From Stomorhina lunata (lineage: Eukaryota > Arthropoda > Insecta > Diptera > Rhiniidae): a DNA stretch of 64,000 nucleotides. Positions 24,091 through 36,961 of this stretch are shown here, in pieces (the first letter of the stretch is position 1; each line of letters begins with the position of its first letter). The position numbers were made by a program, and so were the translations under genes. The notes below the pieces were generated by a model. That model had not been told where the DNA came from, did no database searches, and was given only the letters and a program-made list of their open reading frames with translations. Where the stretch lies: NCBI GenBank assembly GCA_933228675.1, contig OW121741.1:76717387-76781386 (forward strand), written 5' to 3'.

Positions 24091-25150
24091 TTTTTCTATA
24101 GAAAAATTTTCATTAACAAATTTTTTCTATAGAAAAATTTTTTCTATAGAAGAATTTTCATTTAAAAATTTTTTCTATAGGAGAATTTTCATTTAAAAAA
24201 TTTCGATTAAAAAATTTTTCTATAGAAAAATTTTCATTAAAAATTTTTCTATAGAAAAATTTTCATTAAAAAATTTTTCTACAGAAAAATTTTCATTAAA
24301 AAATTTTTCTATAGAAAAATTAAAAAATTTTTCTATAGAAAAATTTTCATTAAAAAATTTTTTTATAGAAAAATTTTCATTAAAAAATTTTTCTATAGAA
24401 AAATTTTCATTAAAAAACTTTTCTATAGAAAAATTTTCATTAAAAAATTTTTCTATAGAAAAATTTTCATTAAAAAATTTTTCTATCGAAAAATTTTCAT
24501 TAAAAAATTTTTCTATCGAAAAATTTTCATTAAAAAATTTTTCTATCGAAAAATTTTCATTAAAAAATTTTCTATAGAAAAATTTTCATTAAAAAATTTT
24601 TCTATAGAAAAATTTTCATTAAAAAATTTTTTCTATAGAAAAATTTTCATTAAAAAATTTTTTCTATAGAAAAATTTTCATTAAAAAATTTTTTCTATAG
24701 AAGAATTTTCATTTAAAAATTTTTTCTATAGGAGAATTTTCATTTAAAAATTTTTTCTATAGAAAAATTTTCATTAACAACTTTTTTCTATAGAAAAGTT
24801 TTCATTAAAAAATTTTTTCTATAGAACAATTTTCATTAAAAAATTTTTTCTATAGAAAAATTTTCATTAAAAAATTTTTTCTATAGAAACATTTTCATTA
24901 AAAATTTTTTCTATAGAAAAATTTTCATTAAAAAAATTTTCTATAGAAAAATTAGCATTAAAAAATTTTTTCTATAGAAACATTTTCATTAAAAATTTTT
25001 TCTATAGAAAAATTTTCATTAAAAAGCTTTTTCTATAGAAAAATTTTCATTAAAATTTTTTTTCTAAAGAAAAATTTTCATTAAAGAATTTTTTCTATAC
25101 AAAAATTTTCATTAATTTTTTTTCTATAGAAAAATTTTCATTAAAAATTT
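24091..25150. repeat. 30/31-bp satellite D, right part
   Basis: Continuation of the satellite with the TTTTTCTATAGAAAAA core and TTTTCATTAAAA linker. It is more regular than the left part: most units are 30 or 31 bp, differing by one T. It fades into unique DNA near 25,150. Confidence 0.95.
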
Positions 25151-26815
25151 TAAATTGCCTTTAATTCATCCAACTTAAGAGATACATTTTTTGAGCTTAT
25201 GTCCATTCCTCTTAAATATCTAGAGATTATATTTAATGTTAAATTCCCGGAAAACCACAATTAGTTTTTTCTACTTTTATTCGTTGGCTTCTATTTGTTT
25301 TTTTACTTTTTTTTCCTTTTTCCCATGTAAATATTTAAGTATTTGATATGAATGACTTTCTGTTGGATATTTTTCACATTTTTTTCATATTTGGAAAATG
25401 CCACATCCACATTATTCATGTATTCGTAGCTGTTTTTTTGTTTTTTTGCCTCAAAGGAGAAGAGTTGCATTAATGCATGAACAAAAATTCAACATGCAAA
25501 TGATGATTTACGAAAAATAAATAATGAATTCAAATTCAAAACTGAATCTAAAAATGGAAATAAAAATTGAAAATAAGATATAAAAGGATTTGAAAATAAA
25601 CATTGGTATTATGATTAATTTAGAATGAAATGTATGCAAAAGCACTTTTTATAAATTGTGGGAAATTGAAATATTACAAATATCGTTTAGAAGGGGATTC
25701 ATATCAAATTCTGCCTGGGTTCGAGCTCCAGTGATGGCAAGAATAATTTTTGCAATTATTCATTACCATTAAAATGATTAATTTCCACAGCATCCTCTAT
25801 TGCCGAAAAGCCTTACACGTTAACACGCTGTCGATGTAAAAGAACCAAAATTGGCTCTAGGATAAAAAAACAGTTCAAATAGTGAATTATCGTTAGCTTT
25901 CTATAGAATGGAGTTAACATTATTTAGAATAGAATAAATTATCGATAACATTATTTAGAATGGAGTCAGCTATCGATAACTTTCTTTTGAATATATTAAA
26001 ATATAACTTTTTTTTTAATAAATTAAGTTATTGATCATTTGTTTTCAAATATACTTAATTATTTATAACTCTTCACTTTATTCTTACTTTTTCATTTAAC
26101 TATTCAAATGTTTATAAATCTTCTACACTCAAAACTTATGTAAATTTTCTTCTAATTTTCATGAATATTTAAACAATTTTTCTTTTTAAGATTCTATCTT
26201 CTGTTCTAGTTCTTTTTTTTTTTTGCTATTGTTACAAATTGTTCTTTTTTATATTTCAGCAATTTTTCCACTCATATTTTAATGAGCCAAAGTCATTCTT
26301 TATTCTTGCAAATTGTTTTTCAAGTGTTAGTTATTCCTAGGCTTCAGCCCCCAAATCGTCCACTTCCACATACATTTAAAAAAAACTATTCCGTATCATA
26401 AATATTCCTTACATTTTTTGTTCAGGGCTCAAATGAATAGAAGCAAAAACTAAAATAAAATAAGTGGCAAGTCATATAAATGCAACCACTGCTGGCTTTA
26501 GCCACTTTTTCTTTACATATTCGTGGGGTAATAAATCATTGCGTAGTGCGAATGCAACATTAAGTTGCAAGGAGCAAGCATGTTTTTTGTTGTTGCAACT
26601 TAATATGAATTTAGATGCCTCCACTGATAACAGACTTTAGGAATTACAATCATAAGCGTAAGTGTTAGTGTGTGCTTACACACAAAGAAAAAAATGTAAT
26701 CTAATTTATCATATTTTTTTATGAGAGGGTGTGTGTGTATGTGTTTGATTTTGTTCAGGTTTATTTTAAAAAATTTATTCAAATCATTTAAAGATATATT
26801 AAAACATCGAATATA
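25151..26815. other. Mostly non-repetitive interval with a tRNA B-box-like motif
   Basis: No gene recognised. A plus-strand B-box-like GCCTGGGTTCGAGCTCC lies at 25,713-25,729. Short repeats with TTATCGATAAC-like words lie at about 25,880-25,985. A single remnant of the 11-bp satellite (CTTCTGTTCTAGTTC) sits near 26,200, and a GT-rich tract near 26,727. Confidence 0.5.
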
Positions 26816-27070
26816 TTCTATAAAAATAGAAAAGTTTTGAAAATTTTTCTATAAAAATAGAAAAATTTTGAAAATTTTTCTAGAAAAATAGAAAAATTTT
26901 GAAAATTTTTCTAGAAAAATAGAAAAATTTTGAAAATTTTTCTAGAAAAATAGAAAAATTTTGAAAATTTTTCTATAAAAATAGAAAAATTTTGAAAATT
27001 TTTCTATAAAAATAGAAAAATTTTGAAAATTTTTCTATAAAAATAGAAAAATTTTGAAAATTTTTCTATA
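26816..27070. repeat. 31-bp satellite B, left part
   Basis: About eight copies of a 31-bp unit with TTTTTCTATAAAAATAG and AAAAATTTTG. Three adjacent units carry a CTAGAAAAATAG variant, a block also found at about 29,915-30,020 on the other side of the insertion. Confidence 0.95.
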
Positions 27071-29506
27071 ACAAGTAAGAGTGGTATATTCGGCTTTGCC
27101 GAATCTTGGATACCCTTCACCAATAGTGTTGCAAAAGTACTTAATGTAATTCCAAGCAAAATTTGGTTATACTAGTATTATATGCAAAGAGTCTTTAAAA
27201 TTAAGAGTCGGAAAAAGAAAAGCTTTTGGATGGCATCATCATCTAGAATATTTATGCACCCAAAGGTTAGGTTGGGCAGGTGGCAGATGTCTAGGGAAGC
27301 TTCACTTGGGTTCTAAAGTGGTCCCTTTGTGAAAGATAATGATTACTAGACTACAAGTAGAGAATGCATATTTAAGCCAGCCAGTAGCTTCGAAATAAAA
27401 TAGACACATATTTTACGAACATTTAATAAAGTTCGATAGACCAGATAAACCATGCAGAAAAGATGCTTCAAAATGTAGATGCTCTTACATTTGCAATAGC
27501 ACATCGATTTGATGAAGTTTAAGTATTCTGGCATGCAACCCAAAAACACAGTGCCCAGTGAGGGTTGTGCACTTTAATTCGTACGAATTATCCAACTAGT
27601 AAAAGTTCTTGATTAGTTATGTAAAACTCTGAAGTTAGCGGACTGATTTAGGTCAAAGCTTCAACAATGATAAGCCTTAAAATTATAGGGTAAACACTCT
27701 TAGTTTTAGATACATACGTGAAGTATATAGCTTTTGAATGGATGGATATCAGCTTTGTCGGAAAAGTTATTAAAGATTTACTTATTTATCTGAAGTTAGT
27801 TAATTAATTAAAATGAACACTTTATCAATAATATTGGGATGTATTGTTCCGGACAGATCCGGTGGATGTTTGGAAAGTTTTGCTCTAGTTCCTTGTACAA
27901 TTTTAATGTGATTTAATTTATCAGCATTAAATCGATTCCCGGTCGGGGTTATATGGGAGATTTCACTAAATGTGAATAGAGCTCGCCCATTTTCAATATC
28001 GAACTTTTCAAGAGATCAGAAATACTTTTGTCAAATGTTGTCCCTCTAGAAAGTTTATTTTAGGCGCTATCGCCCTGAATATCAATATTGTACAACGTCT
28101 TTATACTAAATGTCATCATCGTATCTTAGGCGAAGTTATACGGGATCAATTGTCAAACGTGAACGGATTTGCAATTAAAAAATTTAAATTTTCGTTGATA
28201 TGTGAGATACTTACATACATATGTAGGTTTTGAACGGATATCATGTAGTTAGCTGCATTTTTGTACTTTCTAGGAAGATTACCTATAATTTGATATATAA
28301 TACATTCTCAAATGTTATCATAATGTTCAAAAGTCGGACACAAAATTAAGATTAATGCAGAGTGTCTGTCTGCTAAAATTAGATTTGTGGAGCTCCTGGA
28401 TTTTACACAAAATTTTAGGATGTTGTCCCACCCTGAATTTTATCATTGTCGATCAAAACACCATCGCTTAAACGCTAAATTATATCTACCACAAATTACC
28501 GAATGCATCAGGATTTAGTTAATCCCCTGCGAAGAACGCTATTAAATTTCATCAAAATAAACACCTGAGATATCGACAAAACAGGAGCTCCAAAAACTTG
28601 ACTACAACAGAAAAAATTACAGACAGGTAGACGGACGGACAAAAAAACAGACGGACAGACAAACAAACAGACGGACGGACAGACAAACAAACAGACGGAT
28701 AGACAGACAAACAGACGGACGGACGGAGGTTGCGAAATCGATTCTCCTGCCGATTCTGAGTTGATCGGTACAATTTGAATGGTATTCGTAATCAGATTTG
28801 TGGAGTATAGATTTTAGAAAATCCTCACACAAAGAACGATGTCAAATTTCATCACAATCGGTCTATAAACACATGAGATATCGCTAAAACAATACTTACA
28901 AAATGTAAACAAAATTTCTTAGACACGTACTTTGGGCAATTTGCTGTACATCAAATGTAGTGTTATGGCGATATCTCAATTGTTTATGGACCGCTTTTGA
29001 TAAAATTTAATAACGTGCTTGGCGGGGGAATTTCCTAAAATTTGATATAAAATTTATGTAGGTCCGTGCTAAAGGAGGATGGTTTTTCCTATTTCTGCAT
29101 TTCATTTTTTCAACAAACATTCTCTAATGCGAACTTTGGGCAATTTGCGATACGTCAAATTCAGTGTTTTGGCGATATCTCAGTTGTTTATGGACCGATT
29201 TTGATAAGATTTTACAGAGTACTTTGGGAAACTATTTCCTACAATCTGATGTATAACATATTATCACATGTACACCAGGAGTATCTTTTTTCTCTCGTTA
29301 TTTAAAAGTGTGTTTCAATCAAAAATTTTAAAATTTTCGTCTAATTTTTGGTATTTTTTCGATATTTTCGGTGTTTATAAACCGATTTTAATGAAATTTA
29401 ATAGCGTTCATTGCGGGAGAATTTCCTAAAATCTGATATATAATTTATGTAAGAACATCCTCCAGGGGCTTCAGAAACTTGATTTCAACAGACAGACAGA
29501 CAGACG

Positions 29507-29538
<32 letters not shown>

Positions 29539-29670
29539 GACATCGCTTAATCGATTCTCCTCCCGATTCTGAGTCGATCGGTATAATTTTTATGGGGTCT
29601 ACGATCACTAATAAAAAAATTACAAACGGAATCACAAACTTATAATACCCTTTCACCTATTGGTGAAGGG
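27071..29670 (-). mobile_element. 2.6-kb DINE/Helentron-like element, copy 1
   Basis: It starts ACAAGTAAGAGTGG with the hairpin TTCGGCTTTGCCGAA and ends with an ATACCCTTTCACC/GGTGAAGGGTATA hairpin. It is flanked by TATA on both sides (27,067-27,070 and 29,671-29,674), so removing the element and one TATA restores a normal satellite monomer. Microsatellites of CAGA/GGAC type lie at about 28,620-28,730 and 29,490-29,540. There are no terminal inverted repeats and no transposase frame. A near-identical inverted copy is at 58,056-60,660. Near its start it contains AGGTTAGGTTGGGCAGG, resembling an interspersed sequence common in flies and perhaps an older captured repeat. The strand assumes the TTCGGC hairpin marks the 3' end. 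Confidence 0.75.
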
Positions 29671-31680
29671 TATAAAAATAGAAAAATTTTGAAAATTTTT
29701 CTATAAAAATAGAAAAATTTTGAAAATTTTTCTATAAAAATAGAAAAATTTTGAAAATTTTTCTATAAAAATAGAAAAATTTTGAAAATTTTTCTATAAA
29801 AATAGAAAAATTTTGAAAATTTTTCTATAAAAATAGAAAAATTTTGAAAATTTTTCTATAAAAATAGAAAAATTTTGAAAATTTTTCTATAAAAATAGAA
29901 AAATTTTGAAAATTTTTCTAGAAAAATAGAAAAATTTTGAAAATTTTTCTAGAAAAATAGAAAAATTTTGAAAATTTTTCTAGAAAAATAGAAAAATTTT
30001 GAAAATTTTTCTAGAAAAATAGAAAAATTTTGAAAATTTTTCTATAAAAAAATTTTGAAAATTTTCTATAAAAATAGAAAAATTTTGAAAATTTTTCTAT
30101 AAAAATAGAAAAATTTTGAAAATTTTTCTATAAAAATAGAAAAATTTTGAAAATTTTTCTATAAAAATAGAAAAATTTTGAAAATTTTTCTATAAAAATA
30201 GAAAAATTTTGAAAATTTTTCTATAAAAATAGAAAAATTTTGAAAATTTTTCTATAAAAATAGAAAAATTTTGAAAATTTTTCTATAAAAAAAGAAAAAT
30301 TTTGAAAATTTTTCTATAAAAATAGAAAAATTTTGAAAATTTTTCTATAAAAATAGAAAAATTTTGAAAATTTTTCTATAAAAATAGAAAAATTTTGAAA
30401 ATTTTTCTATAAAAATAGAAAAATTTTGAAAATTTTTCTATAAAAATAGAAAAATTTTGAAAATTTTTCTATAAAAATAGAAAAATTTTGAAAATTTTTT
30501 TATAAAAATAGAAAAATTTTGAAAATTTTACTATAAAAATAGAAAATGTTTAAAAAATTTTCTATAAAAATAGAAAAATTTTGAAAATTTTTTTATAAAA
30601 GAAGAAAAATTTTGAAAATTTTTCTATAAAAATAGAAAAATTTTGAAAATTTTTCTATAAAAATAGAAAAATTTTGAAAATTTTTCTATAAAAATAGAAA
30701 AATTTTGAAAATTTTTCTATAAAAATAGAAAAATTTTGAAAATTTTTCTATAAAAATAGAAAAATTTTGAAAATTTTTCTATAAAAATAGAAAAATTTTG
30801 AAAATTTTTCTATAAAAATAGAAAAATTTTGAAAATTTTTCTATAAAAATAGAAAAATTTTGAAAATTTTTCTATAAAAATAGAAAAATTTTGAAAATTT
30901 TTCTATAAAAATAGAAAAATTTTGAAAATTTTTCTATAAAAATAGAAAAATTTTGAAAATTTTTCTATAAAAATAGAAAAATTTTGAAAATTTTTCTATA
31001 AAAATAGAAAAATTTTGAAAATTTTTCTATAAAAATAGAAAAATTTTGAAAATTTTTCTATAAAAATAGAAAAATTTTGAAAATTTTTCTATAAAAATAG
31101 AAAAATTTTGAAAATTTTTCTATAAAAATAGAAAAATTTTGAAAATTTTTCTATAAAAATAGAAAAATTTTGAAAATTTTTCTATAAAAATAGAAAAATT
31201 TTGAAAATTTTTCTATAAAAATAGAAAAATTTTGAAAATTTTTCTATAAAAATAGAAAAATTTTGAAAATTTTTCTATAAAAATAGAAAAATTTTGAAAA
31301 TTTTTCTATAAAAATAGAAAAATTTTGAAAATTTTTCTATAAAAATAAAAAAATTTTGAAAATTTTTCTATAAAAATAGAAAAATTTTGAAAATTTTTCT
31401 ATAAAAATAGAAAAATTTTGAAAATTTTTCTATAAAAATAGAAAAATTTTGAAAATTTTTCTATAAAAATAGAAAAATTTTGAAAATTTTTCTATAAAAA
31501 TAGAAAAATTTTGAAAATTTTTCTATAAAAATAGAAAAATTTTGAAAATTTTTCTATAAAAATAGAAAAATTTTGAAAATTTTTCTATTTTTATAGAAAA
31601 ATTTTGAAAATTTGTAAAAATAGAATAATTTTGAAATTTTTTTCATAAAAATAGAAAAATTTTCTATAAAAATAGAAAAT
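29671..31680. repeat. 31-bp satellite B, right part
   Basis: About 62 copies of the 31-bp unit, very regular from 29,671 to about 31,585. A CTAGAAAAATAG variant block is at about 29,915-30,020. Near 31,576 the word TTTTTCTATTTTTATAG marks a local switch to the opposite strand, after which the array decays. Confidence 0.95.
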
Positions 31681-32045
31681 AACGCTAGAAGTAAAATTTA
31701 TAGGGAAGTCAATTGCCATGTACAAAATATCAAATACGTTTTTGGTACTTTTTCCATTTAGGGGGTGAATAAGGGAAAAATCGGTAACATTATATCTTCT
31801 AAACTTAAATTGATATAATCAAAAACTAAATCGGTCTGATATCAGCACTAAAAACTAAGGTACATGTATTTGGTACTTTTTGCGAATTCGTCAATTTTGG
31901 GATTTAAAATAGGACAGAAAAGTGAAAAATTTGTAACATCATATCACCGAAACTAGAAGCGATAGAAACAAAGTTTAAATTTGATTTGGATCGTCTGACG
32001 AAATAAAGAGACCTGTATTTGGTACTTTTTTAAAATGCCCCTAGT
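31681..32045. repeat. Imperfect ~130-150-bp tandem repeat
   Basis: TTTGGTACTTTTT occurs at about 31,740, 31,868 and 32,020, each preceded by related sequence (ACATGTATTTGG or ACCTGTATTTGG) and by words such as GTAACATTATATC / GTAACATCATATC. This suggests two to three diverged copies. No coding potential is seen. Confidence 0.55.
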
Positions 32046-32945
32046 ATTCCTATAAAAATAAATTCAATTTTCTTTAAATTATTAAATTATTAATAGAAAA
32101 TTTTCCATTAAAATAGAAAATCTTTTAATACTTTTCCAAAAATATAAAAAAATGTCTATGTATTTAAAAGTTAATTTTGAAAATTTTTGCATAAAAATAG
32201 AAAAACTTTTTCCATAAAAATGGAAAATTTTCAAAAATTTTCCTTTAAAATTCGAAAATTTTTTAAAATTTTTTCTACTAAAATGTTCTTAAAGAAGGAA
32301 TTTTATAAATTTACTTAAAAAATTTAAATTTTGAAAATTTTCTTATAAAAGTAAGAAAATTGTTCCTAAAAAAATATAACAATTTTTCAACAAAAATAGA
32401 AAAATTTTACTATAAAAATTTAAAAAAATTTTCCTATAAAAGTAAAAAATTGTTCCAAAAAAAAAAAAAACAATTTTTTAACAAAAATAGAAAAATTTTC
32501 AAAAAATTTCCTATACAAATTTTGTTTGTAAAATTGTTCCTTTTAAAAGTACTTTTAAAAGTTCTTTCCAATTTTTAAATAAAATCTAAAAACTTTTACA
32601 AAAAAAGTAGACATTTTTTCCTATAAAAAAAAATAAAACATTTTGAAATGTTCCTTTTAAAAATTTAAAAATTTTTAAAATTTTCCTATAAAATTTTTAA
32701 AAATGAAATTTTTAAAAATAAAATTTTTTAAAAAATAGACAAATTTTGAAAAAATTAGAAATTTTCTTAAATTAAAATATATATACAAATTAAAAGACAA
32801 ATAAATTTTTAAAAATTTTATATAAAAATATAAGTTTTTTTCGTTTAAAAACTACTTTTCTAAAAATTATTTTTACATTAAAATTTTGAAAATTTTCCTT
32901 TAAAAATAAAAAAATTTTCGATAAAAAAATTTTTTAAAAGATATT
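32046..32945. repeat. Degenerate A/T-rich satellite relic
   Basis: Irregular AAATTTTCCTATAAAA-like words without fixed period. It is probably a decayed edge of the 29/31-bp satellite superfamily. Confidence 0.5.
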
Positions 32946-34071
32946 AGGGCCTTCATGCATTGAAGGTACATTTTTGTCAATTCCTATAAAAAGTCTTAAT
33001 TTATTTAGGTCAAATTTTTAAAGGAAAATTGAAAAGGGCAATTAAGTTTCTCAACTTCAACTATTAATTTCCCTTTGTTTTTAGGTTTTTTGTCCAAACA
33101 AAAACTAATAAAAAAAACTATATATGAATGCGTAAATTTCTACATATGTTTGTTCACTTGCTCATATTTTTGTTAATGAAAAGCTGCTGTGGAAAAATCC
33201 AATTTCACTGCCAAAAACAAAAAAACAAGTAAAACTTTTAGTTGCAAACTTTTTTTTGGACGAAGCAAAACATAAAAAAGATATAAAATTTTGCACATAT
33301 GCAAAGATATGAGTTTTATGTTTAAATGAAGACTGGAGTGTATATAATCAGGAGCATAATTATAGGTAGACTTTCAAAAATATCTAAGAAACATTTTCAT
33401 TTTGATGCTAAATTGAGAATATATAGAATATAAAGTGTAAAGCCCTTATCTTAAACTTTAAAGCAAGAGTGCCCAAGCCCTATGCACTTGGTTGTCTTTG
33501 TAGGGAACTTTTGGGCACCCTTGAATTGAAGTGTACTTTTATTTATTGCCCTAAGTGTTATGGTGTATCAGCTGAAACAAAAATGTATTCGTTTGCATTT
33601 ACGTGTAAATATTAAACTCTTTTGCATGTGTACATGTACATAAGTATGTATGTATACGTTTGCTGCTGTCAGTGTTTGTTCAGTTGATATTTCAAAATAT
33701 GAAAAAACCGTTAGTTTGAATGTTTAAATGTTGAATGTGTGTGTGTATGTATGTGTATGGGTATGAGTAGCTGCAATAAAACAGATGGTTGTAAAATTTA
33801 AATGTTTACCTTCTTTTGACTGCTGTCAAGTTTCGTTGTAGTTTTATTCCTTTTTCATATTTCGACCATTTAACAAAATTGACTTTACATATATAACATT
33901 TTTTTCTTTTTATTATTTTTACCCAAATTAAGTGAAAATAACAGAAAAAGACTAAGAAAATATAAAGTTTTAAAAAATAATATTGCCATTTAAAAAAGTT
34001 TTGAAATTTTAATATAACAAAATTTATCATAGAGAAATATTTAATCAAGGAATTGCGAAACTTATGAAGAA
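32946..34071. other. Non-repetitive AT-rich interval
   Basis: No gene recognised. An imperfect inverted repeat with GTGCCCAAGCCC and TTTTGGGCACCC lies at about 33,470-33,525, and a GT/TATG microsatellite at about 33,735-33,770. Confidence 0.55.
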
Positions 34072-34106
34072 TAAGTAAGAGTGTTATATTCGGCTATGCC
34101 GAATAC
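34072..34106 (-). mobile_element. End of a DINE-like element (TTCGGC hairpin end)
   Basis: ATAAGTAAGAGTG, then TTCGGCTATGCCGAA, matches the terminal hairpin end of the elements at 8,986 and 27,071. The satellite starts directly after it. The opposite end is at about 36,897. Confidence 0.75.
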
Positions 34107-36896
34107 AAGTTCTTCTATAGAAAAAGTTGTTTACCATAAGTTTTTCTGTAGAAAAAGTTGTGCAGCATAAGTTTTTCTAGAAAAAGTTGTGCAACACAAG
34201 TTTTTCTATAGAAAAAGTTGTGCAACATAAAATTTTCTATAGAAAAAGCTGTGCAATAGAAGTTTTTTATAGAAAAAGTTGTGCAACATACGTTTTTCTA
34301 TAGAAAAAGTTGTGCAACATAAAATTTTCTATGGAAAAAGTTGTGCAACATAAGTTTCACTATACACAAAGTTGAGCAACATAAGTTTTTCTATAGAAAA
34401 AGTTGTGCAACATAAGTTTTTCTATAGAAAAAGTTGTGCAACATAAGTTTTTCTATAGAAAAAGTTGTGCAACATAAGTTTTTCTATAGAAAAAGTTGTG
34501 CAACATAAGTTTTTCTATAGAAAAAATTGTGCAACAGAGGTTTTTCTATAGAAAAAGTTGTGCAACATAAGTTTTTCTATAGAAAAAGTTGTGCAACATA
34601 AGTTTTTCTATAGAAAAAGTTGTGCAACATAAAATTTTCTATGGAAAAAGTTGTGCAACATAAGTTTCACTATACACAAAGTTGAGCAACATAAGTTTTT
34701 CTATAGAAAAAGTTGTGCACCATAAGTTTTTCTATAGAAAAAGTTGTGCAACATAAGTTTTTCTATAGAAAAAGTTGTGCAACATAAGTTTTTCTATAGA
34801 AAAAATTGTGCAACAGAGGTTTTTCTATAGAAAAAGTTGTGCAACATAAGTTTTTCTATAGAAAAAGTTGTGCAACATAAGTTTTTCTATAGAAAAAGTT
34901 GTGCAACATAAGTTTTTCTATAGAAAAAGTTGTGCAACATAAGATTTTCTATAGAAAAAGTTGTGCAACATAAGTTTTTCTATAGAAAAAGTTGTGCAAC
35001 ATAAGTTTTTCTATAGAAAAAGTTGTGCAACATAAGTTTTTCCATAGAAAAAGTTGTGCAACATAAGTTTTTCTATAGAAAAAGTTGTGCAACATAAGTT
35101 TTTCTATAAAAAAAGTTGTGCAACATAAGTTTTTCTATAGAAAAAGTTGTGCAACATAAGTTTTTCTATAGAAAAAGTTGTGCAACATAAGTTTTTCTAT
35201 AGAAAAAGTTGTGCAACATAAGTTTTTCTATAGAAAAAGTTGTGCAACATAAGTTTTTCTACAGAAAAAGTTGTGCAACAAGAGTTTTTCTATATAAAAA
35301 GTTGTGCAACATAAGTTTTTCTATAGAAAAAGTTGCACAACATAAGTTTTTCTATAGAAAAAGTTGTGCAGGATAAAATTTTCTATAGAAAAAGTTGTGC
35401 AACATAAGTTTCACTATACAAAAAGTTGAGTAACATAAGTTTTTCTATAGAAAAAGTTGTTTACCATAAGTTTTTCTGTAGAAAAAGCTGTGCAGCATAA
35501 GTTTTTCTAGAAAAAGTTGTGCAACACAAGTTTTTCTATAGAAAAAGTTGAGCAACATAAAATTTTCTATAGAAAAAGCTGTGCAATAGAAGTTTTTTAT
35601 AGAAAAAGTTGTGCAACATACGTTTTTCTATAGAAAATAATGTGCAATATAAGTTTTTCTATAGAAAAGGTTGTGCCACATAAGTTTTTCTATAGAAAAG
35701 GTTGTGCAACATAAGTTTTTCTATAGAAAAAGTTGTGCAATATAAAATTTTCTATTGAAAAAGTTGTGCAACATAAGTTTTTCTATAGAAAAAGTTGAGT
35801 AACATAAGTTTTTCTATAGAAAAAGTTGTGCGACATAAGTTTTTCTATAGAAAAAGTTGTGCAACATAAGTTTTTCTATAGAAAAGGTTGTGCAACATAA
35901 GTTTTTCTATAGAAAAAGTTGTGCAACATAAGTTTTTCTATAGAAAAAGTTGTTCAACGTAAGTTTTTCTATAGAAAAAGTTGTGCAACATAAGTTTTTC
36001 TATAGAAAAAGTTGTGCAACACAAGTTTTTCTATAGAAAAACTTATGTTGCACAACTTTTTCTATAGAAAAACTTACGTTGAACAACTTTTTCTTTTTCA
36101 ACTTTTTCAACTGTGCAATAGAAGTTTTTTATAGAAAAAGTTGTGCAACATACGTTTTTCTATAGAAAATAATGTGCAATATAAGTTTTTCTATAGAAAA
36201 AGTTGTGCCACATAAGTTTTTCTATAGAAAAGGTTGTGCAACATAAGTTTTTCTATAGAAAAAGTTGAGTAACATAAGTTTTTCTATAGAAAAAGTTGTG
36301 CGACATAAGTTTTTCTATAGAAAAGTTGAGCAACATAAGTTTTTCTATAGAAAAGGTTGTGCAACATAAGTTTTTCTATAGAAAAAGTTGTGCAACATAA
36401 GTTTTTCTATAGAAAAAGTTGTTCAACGTAAGTTTTTCTATAGAAAAAGTTGTGCAACATAAGTTTTTCTATAGAAAAAGTTGTGCAACACAAGTTTTTC
36501 TATAGAATAAGTTGTGCAACATAAGTTTTTCTATAGAAAAAGTTGTGCAACATAAGTTTTTCTATAGAAAAAGTTGTGCAGGATAAAATTTTCTATAGAA
36601 AAAGTTGTGCAACATAAGTTTCACTATACACAAAGTTGAGCAACATAAGTTTTTCTATAGAAAAAGTTGTGCAACATAAGTTTTTCTATAGAAAAAGTTG
36701 TGCAACACAAGTTTTTCTATAGAAAAAGTTGTGTAACACAAGTTTTTCTATAGAAAAAGTTATGCAACATAAGTTTTTTTTATAGAAAAAATTGTGCAAC
36801 TTAAGTTTTTCTATAGAAAAAGTTTTGCAACATAAGTTTTTCTATAAAAAAAAAGTTGTGCAACATAAGTTTTTCTATAGAAAAAGTTGTGCAATA
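34107..36896. repeat. 31-bp satellite C (CATAAG type) inside DINE-like ends
   Basis: About 90 copies of a 31-bp unit combining the palindrome TTTTTCTATAGAAAAA with GTTGTGCAAC. Most units have CATAAG rather than the CACAAG of the large array at 48-54 kb. A rare variant series (TTTACCATAAG, CTGTAGAAAAAG, then a 4-bp-deleted unit) occurs at 34,131 and again at 35,460, marking a duplicated block. A local inverted stretch lies at 36,037-36,110. Confidence 0.95.
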
Positions 36897-36961
36897 TATA
36901 TTCCCTTTCGCTTATTGAGCCAATATTAAGGATGTTGCAAACAGAATGACAATCTTAATAG
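36897..36961 (-). mobile_element. Opposite end of the DINE-like element
   Basis: GAGCCAATATTAAGGATG with GCAAACAGAATGACAATCT matches the sequence just inside the end of the 8,986-11,846 element (GAGCCAATATTAAGGAAAC at about 11,778). It lies on the expected side and orientation relative to the hairpin end at 34,072. Confidence 0.7.

Noticed and set aside
27346..27549. A 67-codon frame also present in the inverted copy (60,211-60,408)
   Set aside because: It is shared because the two elements are recent copies; no domain is recognised and start and length differ slightly. Not enough for a gene call.
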